Below, in pieces: positions 32,126 to 39,212 of a stretch of DNA of 63,381 nt. The first letter of the stretch is position 1. Each line of letters begins with the position of its first letter. Source of the DNA: Halothiobacillus sp. (GTDB lineage Bacteria; Pseudomonadota; Gammaproteobacteria; Halothiobacillales; Halothiobacillaceae). The notes below the pieces were generated by a model. That model worked only from the letters and a program-made list of their open reading frames with translations. It was not told the DNA's origin and did no database searches. The stretch covers positions 1 to 63,381 of the forward strand of contig JAGUXT010000016.1 in the NCBI GenBank assembly GCA_020061705.1, in the 5' to 3' direction. The position numbers were made by a program, and so were the translations under genes.

Positions 32126-32644
32126 ATGAACAGGTTTTTAATCGTGAACGGGTTGGTACTGGCGTTGCTCGGGACAGGTTTCACTCCGCTTGCCTGCGCG
32201 GCAGACGCACCTCAACGACCTGTCATTCAAATCAAGAATAAAGAAGGCATCAAGGTTGTTTACGATGCGCGCAAGGATGAATGGCAGGCGGGAATAGGCA
32301 AGTCGCTTTACTACGTGCGCGGCCTGATCGAGTCGTACAAAAAGCAGGGCGTTGATCCGTCCAAGCTGGACATTCATATTGTCTTGCACGGGCCGACCGC
32401 CTATTGGGCGCTGAAGGATGAGGCCTTTCAAACGACGCAGAGTGACCCGTTCGCGGTCAATACCAATGCCAAAATCATTCACGATTTGCATGCGCTCGGC
32501 GTCAAGGTGGAAGTATGCAACGTCACCTTGAGGGGCTATGGCTGGGCGCACGACATGCTGCTCCCCGATGTCAAAATCGTGTTTGACGCCTACACCCGCA
32601 TGATCGAGCTGCAACAGGAAGGCTACGCCTACATTATTTTCTGA
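32126..32644 (+). CDS. Exported DsrE/DsrF-like protein
   Basis: A 172-aa protein with a Sec signal peptide (NRFLIVNGLVLALLGTGF, cleavage likely after ACA near residue 26). The mature domain has DsrE/F-like features: IHIVLHGPTAYWAL, then a single cysteine in VEVCNVTLRGYGW (C131). DsrE-family cysteines carry persulfides in sulfur-relay systems; periplasmic members are mostly uncharacterised. The ATG at 32126 is preferred because it directly starts the signal peptide. A second exported DsrE-like gene is at 59849-60373 with its cysteine in the same relative place. Sulfur chemistry is an inference from family only. Confidence 0.82.
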   Translation: MNRFLIVNGLVLALLGTGFTPLACAADAPQRPVIQIKNKEGIKVVYDARKDEWQAGIGKSLYYVRGLIESYKKQGVDPSKLDIHIVLHGPTAYWALKDEAFQTTQSDPFAVNTNAKIIHDLHALGVKVEVCNVTLRGYGWAHDMLLPDVKIVFDAYTRMIELQQEGYAYIIF

Positions 32645-32722
32645 TCCCGCGTGGCCACCTTCTTCCGTTGCAGGACACAGCACCAATACCACGGTGATGC
32701 TGCGAGACGGGTGTGAGCGTCC

Positions 32723-33628
32723 TTACTTCGGCTTGGTCAGTTCCGAGAGAGCCATCATCACGGAGCTGAAGCCGTCCTTCCATTTCTCCATGAATTCGTC
32801 GCCGCCCTGTCGCTCTCCGCGCTCTTTGCGCGACTGCTCCAGATTGCGATCCAGCTCAATGAGCGCCGATTCAATACGATCAAGCAGGCCGGATGAATCC
32901 TTCTGTTCATCGAAGCTGGCGAAATCGTAATCCACAATGTCTTCGCGTATGGCACCCTTGAGGAAAAGATGCGCTTCCACCTGCATATACTTCTGCACCA
33001 GCGCAAAACGCCCCTCCTTCTCCAGCCTGCGTACGCTCACATGCAGCCTTGCATCATTCAAAATCTCAAGTGAGCGAAACGCGGAAGCGCGCTGCACAAG
33101 GTCATGATCCTCGGCCAGCTTGAGTGATTCGTCGAAGCCACCCACGCGGCGGAAGAGTCGGCGCGTGATGAAGATGCAAAAACCGGCGGCGCGCGGGCTC
33201 ACGGATTGGTACAGCTTGACCGTCAGATTGGCGAGACGAAACAGGATCTGATCAAGCTTGAGGTCGGAGTCGGGCAAAAACTCGCAGGTGGCGAGGTCAA
33301 TGAAGCGTTCGTCGAGCTCTGCAAAAGCCCGCTGCAGAAAGTCGGGCGGTAGACGAACGTCGGCATCGAAGAAGAACAGGAATTCGCCACGCGCCTCGCG
33401 TGCGCCGTTGTTGCGACCAACGGCAGGCATACCGCCTTGGACAACGCGCGCGCCGTAGTCCTGCGCAATCTCGCAGGTGCGATCCGTCGAGTTGGCATCC
33501 GCCACGATGATTTCAAAGTCGCGAAAAGTCTGCGCCTTGAGCGAGTCGAGCAGAATGGTCAAATAAGCTGCTTCATTGAGCGTCGGAATGATGATGCTGA
33601 TTTGTGTGGTGCTGGCGGGTGTATCCAT
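32723..33628 (-). CDS. Family 2 glycosyltransferase
   Basis: A 301-aa GT-A glycosyltransferase. It starts with the nucleotide-sugar-binding strand ISIIIPTLNEAAYL, has the metal-binding DAD motif at residues 88-90 (FLFFFDADVRLPP), and a GGFDES segment near the acceptor site. The C-terminal 90 residues are charged and probably helical rather than membrane-spanning, so it is likely cytosolic or peripheral. Donor and acceptor are unknown; no polysaccharide cluster is adjacent. It lies 22 bp upstream of fic on the same strand. Confidence 0.88.
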   Translation of the reverse strand: MDTPASTTQISIIIPTLNEAAYLTILLDSLKAQTFRDFEIIVADANSTDRTCEIAQDYGARVVQGGMPAVGRNNGAREARGEFLFFFDADVRLPPDFLQRAFAELDERFIDLATCEFLPDSDLKLDQILFRLANLTVKLYQSVSPRAAGFCIFITRRLFRRVGGFDESLKLAEDHDLVQRASAFRSLEILNDARLHVSVRRLEKEGRFALVQKYMQVEAHLFLKGAIREDIVDYDFASFDEQKDSSGLLDRIESALIELDRNLEQSRKERGERQGGDEFMEKWKDGFSSVMMALSELTKPK

Positions 33629-33650
33629 CTTTAAATGCTCGTGTTGGTAG

Positions 33651-34784
33651 CTATTGATCCGGCTTTGCCGGGTTGTTCAGCTCATAGCTCGTGCTACGCC
33701 CGCCCGCATCCGTTTTCCGCAGCACACCGCGCGTCAGCAAATCGCTGATGTCGCGCAGCGCCGTATCCGGCGAGCATTTGGCAATCGCCGCCCATTTGCC
33801 GCTGGTAAGCTTGCCTTCGAAGCCGTCGAGCAGCCAGTTGAGTAGTTTCACTTGCCGCGCGTTCAGCGGGATCAAAGCCCAACGCTGCCAAAAGCGCGCT
33901 TTGCTCAACACGGCATCCAGCGTGTGCTGCGCCTGATCGACGGCGCGGTGCAGACTGTACAAGAACCAGGCCAGCCACTCAGTGACATCCATCGACTGCT
34001 TCTGCGTGCGCTCCAGAATGTCGTAGTAGGCCGTGCGCTCACGCTGGATTTGCGCCGACAGGCTATAAAAGCGCTGCGGGCTGCCATCGGCGCGCGCCAG
34101 CAACAAATCACCAATGGCACGCGCGATACGGCCATTGCCATCGTCGAATGGGTGCAGGGTGACAAACCACAGATGAGCAAGCCCAGCCTTAATCAATGGC
34201 GGCTCGTGGGGCGCATCGTTGACCCAGTCGATAAAAAGGCGTGTTTCGGCGTCCAGAGCGTCTGCGGGCGGCGCCTCGAAATGCACACGCTGACGACCAA
34301 TGGCACCGGACACCACCTGCATCGAACCGCTGGCATCATCCCGCCAAGCGCCGACGTTAATCTTGGAAAGCCCGGAATAGCCGGTGGGGAAAAGCGCGGC
34401 ATGCCAGCCAAACAAACGCTCCCGCGATAGGGGCGCGTGGCAGTTGACGCTGGCATCAAGCACCATCTCAACCACGCCCTCGACATGACGGTCTACCGCC
34501 GCCAGCGCGCCGATATCCACACCCAGGCGGCGGGCGATGGATGAGCGCACGGATTCAACATTGAGCGTCTCACCCTCGATTGCACTGGTCTTGACCACGT
34601 CCTCGGTCAGCGCGGCGAGACTGGCCTGATCGCGCAGCGCCATGCCGACATCGGCAAGGCGCCCCATCATCAGCCCTTGTGCGCGACTGACCTCCGCCAG
34701 TGGCACAGCCAGTGCCGCCAGGTCGTAGCGCCAGTTTGGCCAATCGCTGGCCTGCCAGATGTATTTGTAATCACCGCTATTCAT
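33651..34784 (-). CDS. Fic-domain AMP-transferase with DUF4172 N-terminus and C-terminal HTH
   Basis: A protein of about 377 aa that likely transfers AMP or another phosphonucleotide to a target hydroxyl. The N-terminal YIWQASDWPNWRYD is the DUF4172 signature. The inhibitory-helix motif TSAIEG (residues 66-71) precedes the catalytic Fic motif HPFDDGNGR starting at H211; both are intact, so this is an auto-inhibited active-type enzyme. A C-terminal winged-helix-like segment follows (GKWAAIAKCSPDTALRDISDLL). The ATG at 34784 gives this length; a GTG eight codons upstream is possible and neither has a clear ribosome binding site. No antitoxin gene is adjacent. Confidence 0.87.
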   Translation of the reverse strand: MNSGDYKYIWQASDWPNWRYDLAALAVPLAEVSRAQGLMMGRLADVGMALRDQASLAALTEDVVKTSAIEGETLNVESVRSSIARRLGVDIGALAAVDRHVEGVVEMVLDASVNCHAPLSRERLFGWHAALFPTGYSGLSKINVGAWRDDASGSMQVVSGAIGRQRVHFEAPPADALDAETRLFIDWVNDAPHEPPLIKAGLAHLWFVTLHPFDDGNGRIARAIGDLLLARADGSPQRFYSLSAQIQRERTAYYDILERTQKQSMDVTEWLAWFLYSLHRAVDQAQHTLDAVLSKARFWQRWALIPLNARQVKLLNWLLDGFEGKLTSGKWAAIAKCSPDTALRDISDLLTRGVLRKTDAGGRSTSYELNNPAKPDQ

Positions 34785-34859
34785 GCGGAGATTATGGGTC
34801 GGATTCACCGCAAAGGCAAAACATTCACAGCATCGCGGCCTGTCTCAGCCGACGGATGA

Positions 34860-35096
34860 TGCGATGGCCTGATACTGCGTGAATGTGATTATGCGAGAAC
34901 TGCCTCCGAGTTTTCCCGCTTTTGGGTGGAACAGGGCATTGATGGCTTGTCGCTGAATGCGGATCGTTTGCTGCGTATGCGGCAGGTGGTTAGGGGGCAG
35001 GAGGATGGGGCGTATGGGCTTTTCCTAATGCGTGCTGCTATGCTCAGGCTTGCCGGAGTTGCTTGTTACCCAATGAGCCATGCTGGCGAAATGTAG
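34860..35096 (+). pseudogene. Relic resembling the C-terminus of PEP synthase/PEP-utilising enzymes
   Basis: A 78-codon open stretch without a good start, bounded upstream by TGA at 34857-34859. It contains FWVEQGIDGLSLNADRLL (34920-34973), which follows the pattern at the very end of phosphoenolpyruvate synthase, FLVxxGIDSISLNPD. The codons after it do not fit the family. No upstream catalytic part is seen. I read it as a decayed gene fragment just left of the cassette array; the similarity is from memory and needs a search. Confidence 0.4.
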
Positions 35097-35207
35097 GGTG
35101 GTGTAGTTTGTTTTCCGGATGTGTCTTGATTTTTTAATGTTCGTTTAAAAATTAATACGAATCATCACCTCAGGACGAGATATACACCTTTTCAAAAAAA
35201 TATAGAT
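35097..35207. other. AT-rich spacer left of the cassette array
   Basis: Visibly more AT-rich than the flanking chromosome, with no coding frame, integrase gene or attI site that I can recognise. Confidence 0.5.
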
Positions 35208-35237
35208 GCCTAACGAGGTGTCTATTACGCGTTATGT
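35208..35237 (+). other. attC-like cassette junction (short)
   Basis: It has the outer boxes GCCTAAC (35208-35214) and GTTATGT (35231-35237) separated by only 16 bases. GTTATGT is complementary to the ACATAAC box that ends the next cassette, as expected for the two ends of one cassette. It is shorter than usual attC sites (about 57 bases or more), so it is either degenerate or truncated. Confidence 0.5.
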
Positions 35238-35258
35238 TAATAAACACGGATCATAAAA

Positions 35259-35561
35259 ATGGCTATAAAAATTGAAACTACGGCGGACAAATTTCCACAG
35301 TTAACACTCCACATTTTTGAAATCCTTATACCTATTATTGGAGAGTGTCTTGGTAATAAACTTAATGTTTACTTGGGTGCTGTTCAGGAATTAGCAAACG
35401 ACGAATCAGATCTAGAGTCTCGTCGAGAGGCTGCTCGCATTCTTCTATATTTGTTACCTGCATTTCGTGATTATCAGTCGAAATCACAAACCGACGGTCC
35501 AGTTTATCCAGCCTGGTTTCAAGGAGTGATAGACGGGAAAAGAGATGATGAAACAGATTAA
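35259..35561 (+). CDS. Unknown small cassette protein (100 aa)
   Basis: A 100-aa protein of no family I recognise. It has an amphipathic helical first half (LTLHIFEILIPIIGECLGN) and an acidic end (GKRDDETD). It lies in cassette orientation between two attC-like junctions. The ATG has no clear Shine-Dalgarno sequence, which is common for cassette genes. A competing antisense frame at 35362-35604 has a better ribosome binding site, so which strand is coding is uncertain. Confidence 0.5.
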   Translation: MAIKIETTADKFPQLTLHIFEILIPIIGECLGNKLNVYLGAVQELANDESDLESRREAARILLYLLPAFRDYQSKSQTDGPVYPAWFQGVIDGKRDDETD

Positions 35562-35604
35562 CAAGGCAGTCCTTATCAATATTTAATTCTGCATCATGGC
35601 TCAT
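35362..35604 (-). CDS. Alternative antisense frame in the same cassette (80 aa)
   Basis: An 80-aa frame opposite the 100-aa cassette gene. It starts with ATG preceded by TTGAGG at good spacing. The translation begins MSHDAELNIDKDCLVNLF and looks protein-like (helical, LSLLETRLDKLDRRF). I cannot place it in a family. Either this or the plus-strand frame may be spurious; both could also be real. Confidence 0.3.
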   Translation of the reverse strand: MSHDAELNIDKDCLVNLFHHLFSRLSLLETRLDKLDRRFVISTDNHEMQVTNIEECEQPLDETLDLIRRLLIPEQHPSKH

Positions 35605-35628
35605 TTTAAAATCCTCAAGAAATGAAAA

Positions 35629-35665
35629 ACATAACGAGCGTATCTTCTTACCCTAAACGTTAGGC
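35629..35665 (+). other. attC-like cassette junction (short)
   Basis: The boxes are ACATAAC (35629-35635) and GTTAGGC (35659-35665). The first is the reverse complement of GTTATGT at the start of the preceding cassette; the second starts the next cassette (TTAGGCATTTA...). The pairing logic fits integron cassettes, though the 37-base length is short. Confidence 0.55.
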
Positions 35666-35687
35666 ATTTACTTACCCGGAGACTTCT

Positions 35688-36374
35688 ATGGACATTAAGC
35701 AAGTTTTGCAGGCCCGCGCAAACAGACGAACTCGCATTGAACAGCCGTTTGCGAACTTTCTTGAGATGGTCCAGCAATGTATTGCCGCGGGTGATTTGGT
35801 GCTTAGCGGATCCGTAGATTCAAAGGTCGTTGTGCTTATTGAGAGGTCTGCAGTTATCTCAACAGTTACGGCAATAGAGGTGTATTACCGAGACATCCTT
35901 GACTTCATCTTTCGTTACTGCTCGCCGAAATTCTTCGAACCACATCTCAAGCAACTTTACCCAGAGAAGTACGACATATCAGATCTTCTGGAGGTCTACC
36001 GTCATCAAGTTCACCCACTAGAACTCGTTTCGGCATATCAGTCCTTCCAAAATATCGAACGGATCGACAAAGTCTTTTCCAAATTTCTTAGCAAAGGTGG
36101 GTTGTGGGACAACGTTCTCCAACTGCAAGTTCGAGTAAAGGACAGCCCAAGCACCGAAAGCTCCTTCACTCACGATGATCTGCTGGCTTTAAAGCGCTTA
36201 TTCGATTTGCGGCACGAATTGGTTCATGATCCCGCTCGCAGCGCTTTCTTTACGGAACAAACAGTTGCGGATATTTGGTCTGCAACGAGCATGATCTTCG
36301 GCTCAGACCTCCTTCTCACACAAGTCATTCAAGCCAACCGCGATCCCGAACTTGCGAATAAGGCGGACGCCTAA
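35688..36374 (+). CDS. HEPN-domain putative RNase (cassette gene)
   Basis: A 228-aa, mostly helical protein. The N-terminal segment (ERSAVISTVTAIEVYYRDIL) matches the pattern of RiboL-PSP-type HEPN domains. The catalytic Rx4H motif is in LRHELVHD (R175, H180). HEPN proteins with this motif are often metal-independent RNases in toxin-antitoxin or phage-defence systems. The gene fills a cassette whose start box is GTTAGGC and whose end box, GCCTAA, coincides with the stop codon. A CCCGGAGA ribosome binding site precedes the ATG. No cognate antitoxin is obvious. Function beyond the motif is inference. Confidence 0.68.
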   Translation: MDIKQVLQARANRRTRIEQPFANFLEMVQQCIAAGDLVLSGSVDSKVVVLIERSAVISTVTAIEVYYRDILDFIFRYCSPKFFEPHLKQLYPEKYDISDLLEVYRHQVHPLELVSAYQSFQNIERIDKVFSKFLSKGGLWDNVLQLQVRVKDSPSTESSFTHDDLLALKRLFDLRHELVHDPARSAFFTEQTVADIWSATSMIFGSDLLLTQVIQANRDPELANKADA

Positions 36375-36380
36375 AGAGGA

Positions 36381-36537
36381 ATCAATGGGGTCAGACTCGA
36401 TTGAAGAATGCCCGGGCGTTACCTGCCGCGTGCTGTTTGAGAACGTACACTTTCTGCCGCTTCACCCGTATCGGCATGGCTTATGCGGTGGGGGCATTGT
36501 TCACGATCAATGATCAATCGAGTCTGAGCCCATTGAT
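36381..36537. mobile_element. 157-bp inverted-repeat element inserted at the cassette end
   Basis: The 24-base arms 36381-36404 and 36514-36537 are inverted copies with one mismatch (outer ends ATCAATGGG...; inner CTCGATTGA). It lies 6 bases after the stop of the HEPN gene, where attC should be, and only the first box GCCTAA remains. No transposase is encoded. A partial copy of one arm recurs at 37900-37922. Confidence 0.72.
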
Positions 36538-36588
36538 CTCCATCTGGTCATTGGAATTGGTCTTATAAAGCTAAGTAAGGAGAAAAGA

Positions 36589-36807
36589 ATGCCCACCGAA
36601 TCTAGAACGACAGTAGGCGGCAAGCGGGGCTACACCATAGAAAAGGTTGTGGTGACCGATGAAGATGGAAACGTGCTCAGTGAATCCTTTGAGTTATACG
36701 ATCCGGACGGCAATTTGATTGGAACCTATCCTTCCCTTGAGGAGGCTGAAGAGGCTTTGGACGAAGAAATTGGTCAACGGCCGCCTACCCCTGGGATGGG
36801 AATGTAA
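36589..36807 (+). CDS. Unknown acidic cassette protein (72 aa)
   Basis: A 72-aa acidic protein of unknown family, with a central beta-type stretch (YTIEKVVVTDEDGNVL), an ESFELYDPDGNLIGTY repeat-like segment and an acidic helix (LEEAEEALDEEIG). AAGGAG lies a few bases ahead of the ATG. A complete attC follows two bases after its stop, so this is the gene of an integron cassette. The start-side box of this cassette is missing, probably lost with the neighbouring insertion. Confidence 0.62.
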   Translation: MPTESRTTVGGKRGYTIEKVVVTDEDGNVLSESFELYDPDGNLIGTYPSLEEAEEALDEEIGQRPPTPGMGM

Positions 36808-36809
36808 TT

Positions 36810-36913
36810 GTCTAACCATCGGTTCCAAGCGACCCGCAAAAGCGGCGCAGGTTTGGGTTGCGTCTTAGCTTGGGTGCGCCGCTTTTGCAGGCGCTTGAAC
36901 CGAAACGTTAGAC
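36810..36913 (+). other. Complete integron attC site
   Basis: A classic 104-base site. The outer boxes are GTCTAAC (36810-36816) and GTTAGAC (36907-36913). The next arms CGGTTCCAAGCG (36820-36831) and CGCTTGAACCG pair except for one extra C, the extrahelical base that orients attC recombination. The inner arms CCGCAAAAGCGGCGCA and TGCGCCGCTTTTGC also pair. Orientation agrees with the plus-strand cassette genes. Confidence 0.92.
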
Positions 36914-36929
36914 CCCTGGAGAAACACAC

Positions 36930-37733
36930 ATGACACTCGACGTAAAAGGCGCAATAGCCTCGATTGAAAGGTGTTTGCGCGAGGCAAGTAACTCTTTTGC
37001 AGAAGATTGCTACGGTCGGAGCGGATCCGATGACGACACCTTCGACGAATCCGCAACTGAGTACTATGTTGAGCGATCATTTGTCGAGCTCTTGATATTG
37101 CTTGAGTCTCTTCAGTTAACCGAGACCTGGCGTCAGGTGGCGGAAATGTTCGAATTGGCGAAAAAGGAAGGCTTAGGGAAAAGCAAGATGGGACCGGATG
37201 AGCCATACTTATTCTGGAACGACAAGATCCGCATGTTCGCGGACGGAGTCGCGGGCATACACGGCTTGGGCGACACAGCAGTGTCTGAGATACGAGACCT
37301 CAAATCAGTGATTAGGAGGTCCGTTTACGCGATTTGCGACACCGCCATTTTTTCAAAGCCCCCTGCTAAGGAGGCTGACGTTCACGACCGGGTTGAGGCA
37401 ATCTTGAAATGCCATTTCGCTGATTTGAAGCGCAAGCCTGCACTGACCAAGCCAATCAAGAATTTTGAACCGGATACTGGGATCCCATCGATCAAAACGC
37501 TTATTGAATTCAAGTTCGTAACTACAAAGTTGGAGGCCAAACGGGTTGTAGACGAGATCCTCGCCGACACAAGTGGCTATCGAACGCCGCAATGGAAGAA
37601 TCTTCTATTCGTCATCTACGAAACCCGCCGAGTTATGCCAGAAGAAGATTGGACAGCCTTGTTTCGAGAGTGCGAACTTGGATCGAACTACGACGCAATC
37701 GTCTTGTCTGGAGATGCCAAGCTGGGGGTCTAA
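36930..37733 (+). CDS. PD-(D/E)xK nuclease, DpnII/MboI-like (cassette gene)
   Basis: A 267-aa protein. The N-terminal 145 residues are helical and acidic. The C-terminal part has the order of a restriction-endonuclease fold: VHDRVEAILKCHFADL (152-166, conserved histidine and glutamate), PD (181-182), EFK (203-205) and a strand LLFVIYE near 226-231. This layout matches DpnII/MboI-type nuclease domains in defence and effector proteins. No methyltransferase is present, so it is not an ordinary restriction system. The cassette starts with GTTAGAC and ends with GTCTAAC over the stop codon. DNA as substrate is inferred. Confidence 0.66.
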   Translation: MTLDVKGAIASIERCLREASNSFAEDCYGRSGSDDDTFDESATEYYVERSFVELLILLESLQLTETWRQVAEMFELAKKEGLGKSKMGPDEPYLFWNDKIRMFADGVAGIHGLGDTAVSEIRDLKSVIRRSVYAICDTAIFSKPPAKEADVHDRVEAILKCHFADLKRKPALTKPIKNFEPDTGIPSIKTLIEFKFVTTKLEAKRVVDEILADTSGYRTPQWKNLLFVIYETRRVMPEEDWTALFRECELGSNYDAIVLSGDAKLGV

Positions 37734-37750
37734 CCATTCGTTCAACCGGA
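37728..37750 (+). other. Half attC site
   Basis: It begins with GTCTAAC (37728-37734) and CATTCGTTCAACCGG, the left half of an attC, but no matching right arm or GTTAGAC box follows. A deletion or insertion has removed the second half. Confidence 0.7.
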
Positions 37751-37783
37751 AGCAGTGGGGCATCACACTAATTAGGATTGAGA

Positions 37784-37939
37784 ATGGGCATCGAAGAATC
37801 AATAAAAACTCGCATTGGTCAGTTGCTCACTCAGAGTAATAGTCACGCAGTTGGCGATGAGCATGGGCAAGCCACGTCAGAGCGTCAGTGTCAAGGGACC
37901 AATAGGGTCGACTCGATTGAAGTAATCCAGCCCGCGTAG
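37784..37939 (+). pseudogene. Truncated cassette gene (about 38 genuine codons)
   Basis: A frame starting ATG at 37784, whose first 38 codons read like the N-terminus of cassette-borne proteins (MGIEESIKTRIGQLLTQSN, then DEHGQATSERQ). It runs at 37900 into a repeat-arm sequence and the 37935-37990 hairpin, and stops at 37937. The downstream body of the gene is missing. The resemblance to other cassette proteins is from memory. Confidence 0.45.
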
Positions 37940-37990
37940 GGTGCGCCGTGCGCACCGATGGGTTCAATGGTGCGCACGGCGCACCCTACG
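37935..37990. repeat. Perfect 22-bp inverted repeat (REP-like hairpin)
   Basis: The arms 37935-37956 and 37969-37990 are perfect inverted copies around a 12-base loop; each contains GTAGGGTGCGCCGTGCGCACC or its complement. It lies 5 bases beyond the rdgC stop and marks the right edge of the cassette region. The same GTAGGGTG start appears at the window end (63334). Confidence 0.85.
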
Positions 37991-37995
37991 AAAAT

Positions 37996-38961
37996 CTAAA
38001 ACGGCGCGTCTGTAGCTTCAGTGCTGGTCGGCATTTTGGGCGCAACACCCAACCCCTGCTGCACCAAGCCCCCAAGCGCCTTGTTCAATTCGCCGATCAG
38101 GGCGCGCAGGGTGAGGTTTTGCAGCGCCAGGGTTTGATCCATTTGCGCCATGGCGTCGTCGTTATCGGCTTGTTCCAGGCTTTCGACCAGGGTGTCGGTG
38201 GGGCGCAGGCTGCGTAGTACGCCTTTGGCTTCGAGCACAAAACTCATGCGCTCGCGCCAGATCAGGCCGAGGCGGGTGACTTGTTTGCCGGAGGCGAGAT
38301 GGCTTTTGACTTCTTCGGCGGTGAGGTCGTGCTTGCGCAGGGTGGCGGTGCCGCCTTCCTCGTCGGGGGAGCTTAGTTCGCAGGTTTGATCCAGTTCGAA
38401 ACCGTCGGGTAGTTGGCGGGTTTCCAGCCATTGGGTCATCAGGCTGGCCCAGTCGGTGTTGGTTTTCCAGCGGGTGACGGGCAGGGAGCCTACGGCTTCA
38501 CGCACGGCGCTGAGCAGGACTTCGGCGTTTTTTTCCGCTGCGGTATCGACAATCACCCAGCCGCTTTGGCTGTCGATGCTGGCAAACAGGCGGCGGCGGC
38601 GCGGGATCAGGCGTGGCAGCAGGGCGTGTTCGATGCCTTCGCGCAATTCTTTCTTTTCTTTCGAGCCGGGGGTGTGGCCTTCGCGTTGCTCAAATTCGCG
38701 CATCTGGTCGGCAAGCTGGTCGCGCACGTAGCCGCCGGGCAGTTTCTTTTCTTCCTGCACAAAGCGTACCGTCCATACGTCATCACAGGCATGAACATAA
38801 GCCTGCGCCTTGTGGCCGAGCACGGGCTCGAAGCCGTGGCTGGCCAGTTCCAGCGTGTTACAGGGGCGAAAGGGCTTGGCGGCAAGCGCACTTTCAAGGG
38901 CGTCAAAGTCAAAAGGCAAGGTGGCATTCAGCGGGTAGAGAGCGAGTGAGCGAAACCACAT
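37996..38961 (-). CDS. rdgC: Recombination-associated protein RdgC
   Basis: A 321-aa ring-forming DNA-binding protein that modulates RecA. The start MWFRSLALYPLNATL matches the conserved RdgC N-terminus, so the ATG at 38961 is used; the frame runs open 57 codons further upstream but without family similarity. Further family segments are PCNTLELASHGFEPVLG and the LPRLIPRRRRLFASID stretch. Length is slightly above E. coli RdgC (303 aa). A core gene bordering the cassette region. Confidence 0.96.
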   Translation of the reverse strand: MWFRSLALYPLNATLPFDFDALESALAAKPFRPCNTLELASHGFEPVLGHKAQAYVHACDDVWTVRFVQEEKKLPGGYVRDQLADQMREFEQREGHTPGSKEKKELREGIEHALLPRLIPRRRRLFASIDSQSGWVIVDTAAEKNAEVLLSAVREAVGSLPVTRWKTNTDWASLMTQWLETRQLPDGFELDQTCELSSPDEEGGTATLRKHDLTAEEVKSHLASGKQVTRLGLIWRERMSFVLEAKGVLRSLRPTDTLVESLEQADNDDAMAQMDQTLALQNLTLRALIGELNKALGGLVQQGLGVAPKMPTSTEATDAPF

Positions 38962-39042
38962 GGCGGTATTGTCATATTTATTTGGAAGGGCGGCGATTAT
39001 CAGTGCCGGGGGCGGGTGGTGCAAACGTGGTTTGAAATTTTT

Positions 39043-39160
39043 AGCCACAGAGGGCGCAGAGTTTTTCGAGGCGTCGGCATGCCGTCGCCATCTTGTTTTC
39101 CATGCGCCTGCGCCTATGCCGTGTTTTTTCACCTCCGCGTGCTCTGTGCTCTCTGTGGCT
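39043..39160. repeat. Inverted-repeat element between rdgC and pepN
   Basis: Arms AGCCACAGAGGGCGCAGAG (39043-39061) and CTCTGTGCTCTCTGTGGCT (39142-39160) form an imperfect inverted pair 80 bases apart. The AGCCACAGAG type of arm is frequent in bacterial intergenic repeats. No coding frame inside. It leaves little room for the rdgC promoter on its left. Confidence 0.7.
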
Positions 39161-39212
39161 CAATTAACGACTTATACTTACGCACACTTTTTCCATCTGT
39201 GAGTCACGCCGC

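Noticed and set aside
35097-35258. Integron integrase gene or attI next to the array
   Set aside because: No tyrosine-recombinase frame exists on either strand between fic and rdgC; only cassette remnants are seen.
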